Of a stretch of DNA of 64,000 bases, positions 61,689 through 64,000 are shown one piece after another. Position 1 is the stretch's first letter; each line of letters starts with the position of its first letter. Position numbers and translations under genes: made by a program. Origin of the DNA: Pseudomonadales bacterium (GTDB lineage Bacteria; Pseudomonadota; Gammaproteobacteria; Pseudomonadales; Azotimanducaceae); the NCBI GenBank assembly GCA_022448085.1, contig JAKUTH010000003.1, positions 1-64,000 on the forward strand, in the 5' to 3' direction. The notes under the pieces were generated by a model. It saw only the letters and a program-made list of their open reading frames with translations. It did not search any database and was not told where the DNA came from.

Positions 61689-63565
61689 TTAACCGGCGGA
61701 TCATCGGTGTCTTGAAACTGCAGAGAGTGCAGCGTCGAATAGAGGCCCCCGGATGTAACGAGTTCTTCGTGGGTCCCTAATTCGCTCACTTGGCCATCGT
61801 CTAATACCAAAATACGGTCGGCTTGTTGAATCGTTTGTAATCGATGCGCGATCAAGATAGACGTGCGTGCTCGGGTGAGTTCACGAAGTCCTTCCTGGAT
61901 CAAAACTTCGGTTTCGGTATCGATGCTCGCGGTCGCTTCATCGAGGATCAGAATTTCAGGATCGGCTGCGAGAACGCGTGCGAAGGCCAATAGTTGTCGT
62001 TGTCCCTGCGATAAATTCTGCCCCCGCTCAGATAGGGGAGTCTCGTACCCGAGCGGTAGTTCGCGAATAAAACGATCTGCGTTGACCGTGCGCGCCGCTT
62101 GTACGGCTCGAGCCATTTCAATGCGTTGATCGCCAAGTGCAATGTTGTCGTAGACGGTTCCGGAGAAAATGTGGAAATCTTGCAGAACGACACCTATACG
62201 TTGACGCAGGTCGTGGCTGTGGATTTGATTGAGATCGATTCCGTCGAGAAAAATGCTATGGTCGTCGATGTCGTAAAAGCGTCCAAGCAGACGCACGATG
62301 GTACTTTTTCCTGAGCCGGTCGGGCCGACAATGGCTAATTTTTCACCGGCTCGAATGGTGAATGAGAGATTCTGTAATATCGGGATGCCGCGATCGTATT
62401 CAAAGTCTAGATTCCGAAATTCCACTGTGCCGCTGAGGCGTTTAGGTAGGGTCGCAGGGTTTAGGGGTTCGTGAACCTTTTCGTCCCAGTCCAAGGCTTG
62501 AAATATACGTTCTCCGCTCGCCATGGCCCTGAATAAAACGTTGAACTGTTGGCCTAAAACAACGATGGGATGGAAAAGCATGTCGATAAAGCGGGTGAAT
62601 AAAATCATTCCACCGAGGGAGATTTGGTTTCTAATGACGTCGCCACCTGCAAACCAAAGGATCGAGCCGATCGCTAACGACACCATAGAATCGTTGAGCG
62701 CGCCATAGAGCGTTTCTAGTTTGACCGAACGCGATTCGAAATTGAGGTTTTCAGAGTTGATCCGATCGTAGCGCCGGTGGTTGTACTTCTCTCGGTGCGA
62801 CAACTGCACGACCTGAAGACCCGCCAGATTCTCTTGAAGATTCTGGTTCATCGTCGACACGGACTGCCGAATTAGCCGGAATAAGCTGCCGGTTTGTTGA
62901 CGAAACCAATAAGTCGCAAGTGCGATGATAGGGATGGCGAGCATGAGGATACCCGTCATCTTGATGTCGATTGCGAGCATGATAATCAAGGCAACTAAAA
63001 AAGGGACGAACTCGCCGATGAGTGTCCCGAGCCCCCTGAGCAGCTCATAGAGGGCTTCAATGTCATTCGTCACCCTGGTCATGATGCGTCCTACGGCCAC
63101 CCGATCAAAAAAAGATGATGGTCGAGTTTCCAAGTGCTCGAAGAGGTCTTGTCGGAGGTCTCGTAACCCATTGATGACCGAGTTGACGAGGGTCATGCGG
63201 TGTAGATGACCGGCAACCGCCCACATTAGCTGCAAACCGCCGTACAACAGGCAAGCAGCGGCGATCATTGACAGGCCGCTTTGCTGAGCAAGCCACTCCG
63301 TAGTCTCGATTGTTCCGAGGTCGAGGGTTTGAACATCAACCTCCTGCAGGATGATGTGGTCGATAATGACGATCGACATGACGACCGGGAGAAGTACTGC
63401 GAGCGTCGAAGAGATTAAGACGAGGACGACGCTAAACGCGAATGTCCGACGGTAGGGTTGAAGCCACTTCATTAAACGTCTCAGCAGCGTCAGATTCATC
63501 GCAGTTCCCGACAACTCGGCGTCGAACATCGAGTAATCGCGAATATCTACCTGTGTGTCAGCCAC
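61685..63565 (-). CDS. ABC exporter half-transporter, canonical ATPase site
   Basis: A 626-residue type IV exporter subunit. Six membrane helices lie at about 35-340, then Walker A GPTGSGKST, signature LSQGQRQL and Walker B ILILDEATASIDT with catalytic Glu. The start is GTG 63565, 18 bases after the stop of a second ABC gene that has the degenerate site, so the two form a heterodimer. The arrangement repeats that at 27619-31360. Confidence 0.9.
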   Translation of the reverse strand: MADTQVDIRDYSMFDAELSGTAMNLTLLRRLMKWLQPYRRTFAFSVVLVLISSTLAVLLPVVMSIVIIDHIILQEVDVQTLDLGTIETTEWLAQQSGLSMIAAACLLYGGLQLMWAVAGHLHRMTLVNSVINGLRDLRQDLFEHLETRPSSFFDRVAVGRIMTRVTNDIEALYELLRGLGTLIGEFVPFLVALIIMLAIDIKMTGILMLAIPIIALATYWFRQQTGSLFRLIRQSVSTMNQNLQENLAGLQVVQLSHREKYNHRRYDRINSENLNFESRSVKLETLYGALNDSMVSLAIGSILWFAGGDVIRNQISLGGMILFTRFIDMLFHPIVVLGQQFNVLFRAMASGERIFQALDWDEKVHEPLNPATLPKRLSGTVEFRNLDFEYDRGIPILQNLSFTIRAGEKLAIVGPTGSGKSTIVRLLGRFYDIDDHSIFLDGIDLNQIHSHDLRQRIGVVLQDFHIFSGTVYDNIALGDQRIEMARAVQAARTVNADRFIRELPLGYETPLSERGQNLSQGQRQLLAFARVLAADPEILILDEATASIDTETEVLIQEGLRELTRARTSILIAHRLQTIQQADRILVLDDGQVSELGTHEELVTSGGLYSTLHSLQFQDTDDPPVN

Positions 63566-63583
63566 TTGTTGTTCTCACTCGAT

Positions 63584-64000
63584 TCAATGCTTACTGATCG
63601 TTGCGAAGTCGGATTCGCTGGCGCCTTCCCGCTGAATGCGCTCAAGTTCAGCGTAAATGCCGCCTCTTCTGATTAGTTCGTTATGCGTGCCAATTTCGAC
63701 GATACGTCCGTCGTCGAGAATGACGATCCGGTCAGAATGTCGCGCAGTGGAAACGCGGTGGGAGACGAGCAATGTCGTTCGACCACGGCGTAGACGATTT
63801 AGTTCGCCGAGGATATGTTCCTCCGTTTCGGTATCAACCGATGAGAAACAATCGTCAAGAATGAGTAGCGGTGCGTGCCGAATCAGTCCACGCGCGAGCG
63901 TCGCCCTCTGTTTCTCCCCTCCCGACAACGTCACCCCTCTTTCCCCGACCAGGGTCTGCATTTTCTCCGGCATGGCATCTACCGTTTCGGAAAAGTCGGC
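63584..64000 (-). CDS. ABC exporter half-transporter with degenerate ATPase site, C-terminal part
   Basis: The last 138 codons of a gene entering from the right edge. LVGERGVTLSGGEKQRATLA has the signature, LLILDDCFSSVDT is Walker B with Asp instead of the catalytic Glu, and LLVSHRVST is the H-loop. Membrane domain and Walker A lie outside the window. It is the degenerate partner of the following half-transporter. Confidence 0.85.
   Translation of the reverse strand, partial: ADFSETVDAMPEKMQTLVGERGVTLSGGEKQRATLARGLIRHAPLLILDDCFSSVDTETEEHILGELNRLRRGRTTLLVSHRVSTARHSDRIVILDDGRIVEIGTHNELIRRGGIYAELERIQREGASESDFATISKH

Overview
The window looks like chromosomal DNA of an uncultivated Gram-negative proteobacterium, probably gammaproteobacterial. 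The supporting evidence is a glutaminyl-tRNA synthetase, outer-membrane lipid transport genes (MlaC, MlaA), lipoproteins, a TRAP transporter with a TatT subunit, and cyclopropane fatty acid synthase. Base composition is moderate and genes are tightly packed, with many 4-base stop/start overlaps and many TTG or GTG starts. No tRNA, rRNA, CRISPR array, insertion sequence or phage gene was seen. The taxonomic call is an inference from gene content.

Left part (1-13.5 kb): a leftward F420 operon (npdG, cofE, cofD, cofC and the start of the FO synthase gene) stands divergent from an F420-type luciferase-like (LLM) oxidoreductase. Next come a PhyH dioxygenase, an SDR, and a leftward oligopeptide-type ABC importer (binding protein and two permeases, no ATPase) that ends in a second LLM gene. 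A PRISE-like enone reductase, glucokinase and cyclopropane fatty acid synthase follow. A third LLM gene is at 13.7 kb and a fourth at 54.8 kb, so cofactor synthesis sits near several likely users.

Middle (15-32 kb): enoyl-CoA hydratase and an alpha/beta hydrolase, then a rightward seven-gene run: TRAP transporter TatT-DctP-DctQ-DctM followed directly by MlaC, MlaA and an MMPL/RND exporter. This looks like an envelope lipid or hydrophobic-molecule trafficking operon and is the most interesting gene set. After it come YjbQ, an unknown protein, a pair of acyl-CoA dehydrogenases, and a transglutaminase-like protein with a heterodimeric ABC exporter.

Right part (33-64 kb): glnS, a CaiB-type CoA-transferase with a PLP dehydratase, an MlrC-like metallopeptidase divergent from a POT peptide transporter, a VOC protein, a DsbA-like protein, and an acyl-CoA carboxylase beta chain. 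Next are a nuclease-like unknown, a PEGA/FGE-like protein, an FAD oxidase, Lon, a second acyl-CoA dehydrogenase pair and a D-2-hydroxyacid dehydrogenase. A nucleotide-sanitation group follows (dUTPase, a frameshifted macrodomain gene, Nudix). The end holds CysZ, two APH-like kinases flanking a LitR/CarH-like MerR regulator and an acyl-CoA ligase, and a second heterodimeric ABC exporter cut by the window edge.

The only gene-free stretch above 300 bases (57681-58023) holds a strong leftward promoter, TGTACA-type operator repeats like those at the regulator's own promoter, and a compact three-way-junction RNA fold ending in a U-run. It is a candidate small RNA controlled by the neighbouring regulator. 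Overall the gene content points to fatty acid, isoprenoid or steroid-like acyl-CoA catabolism with F420 redox chemistry.
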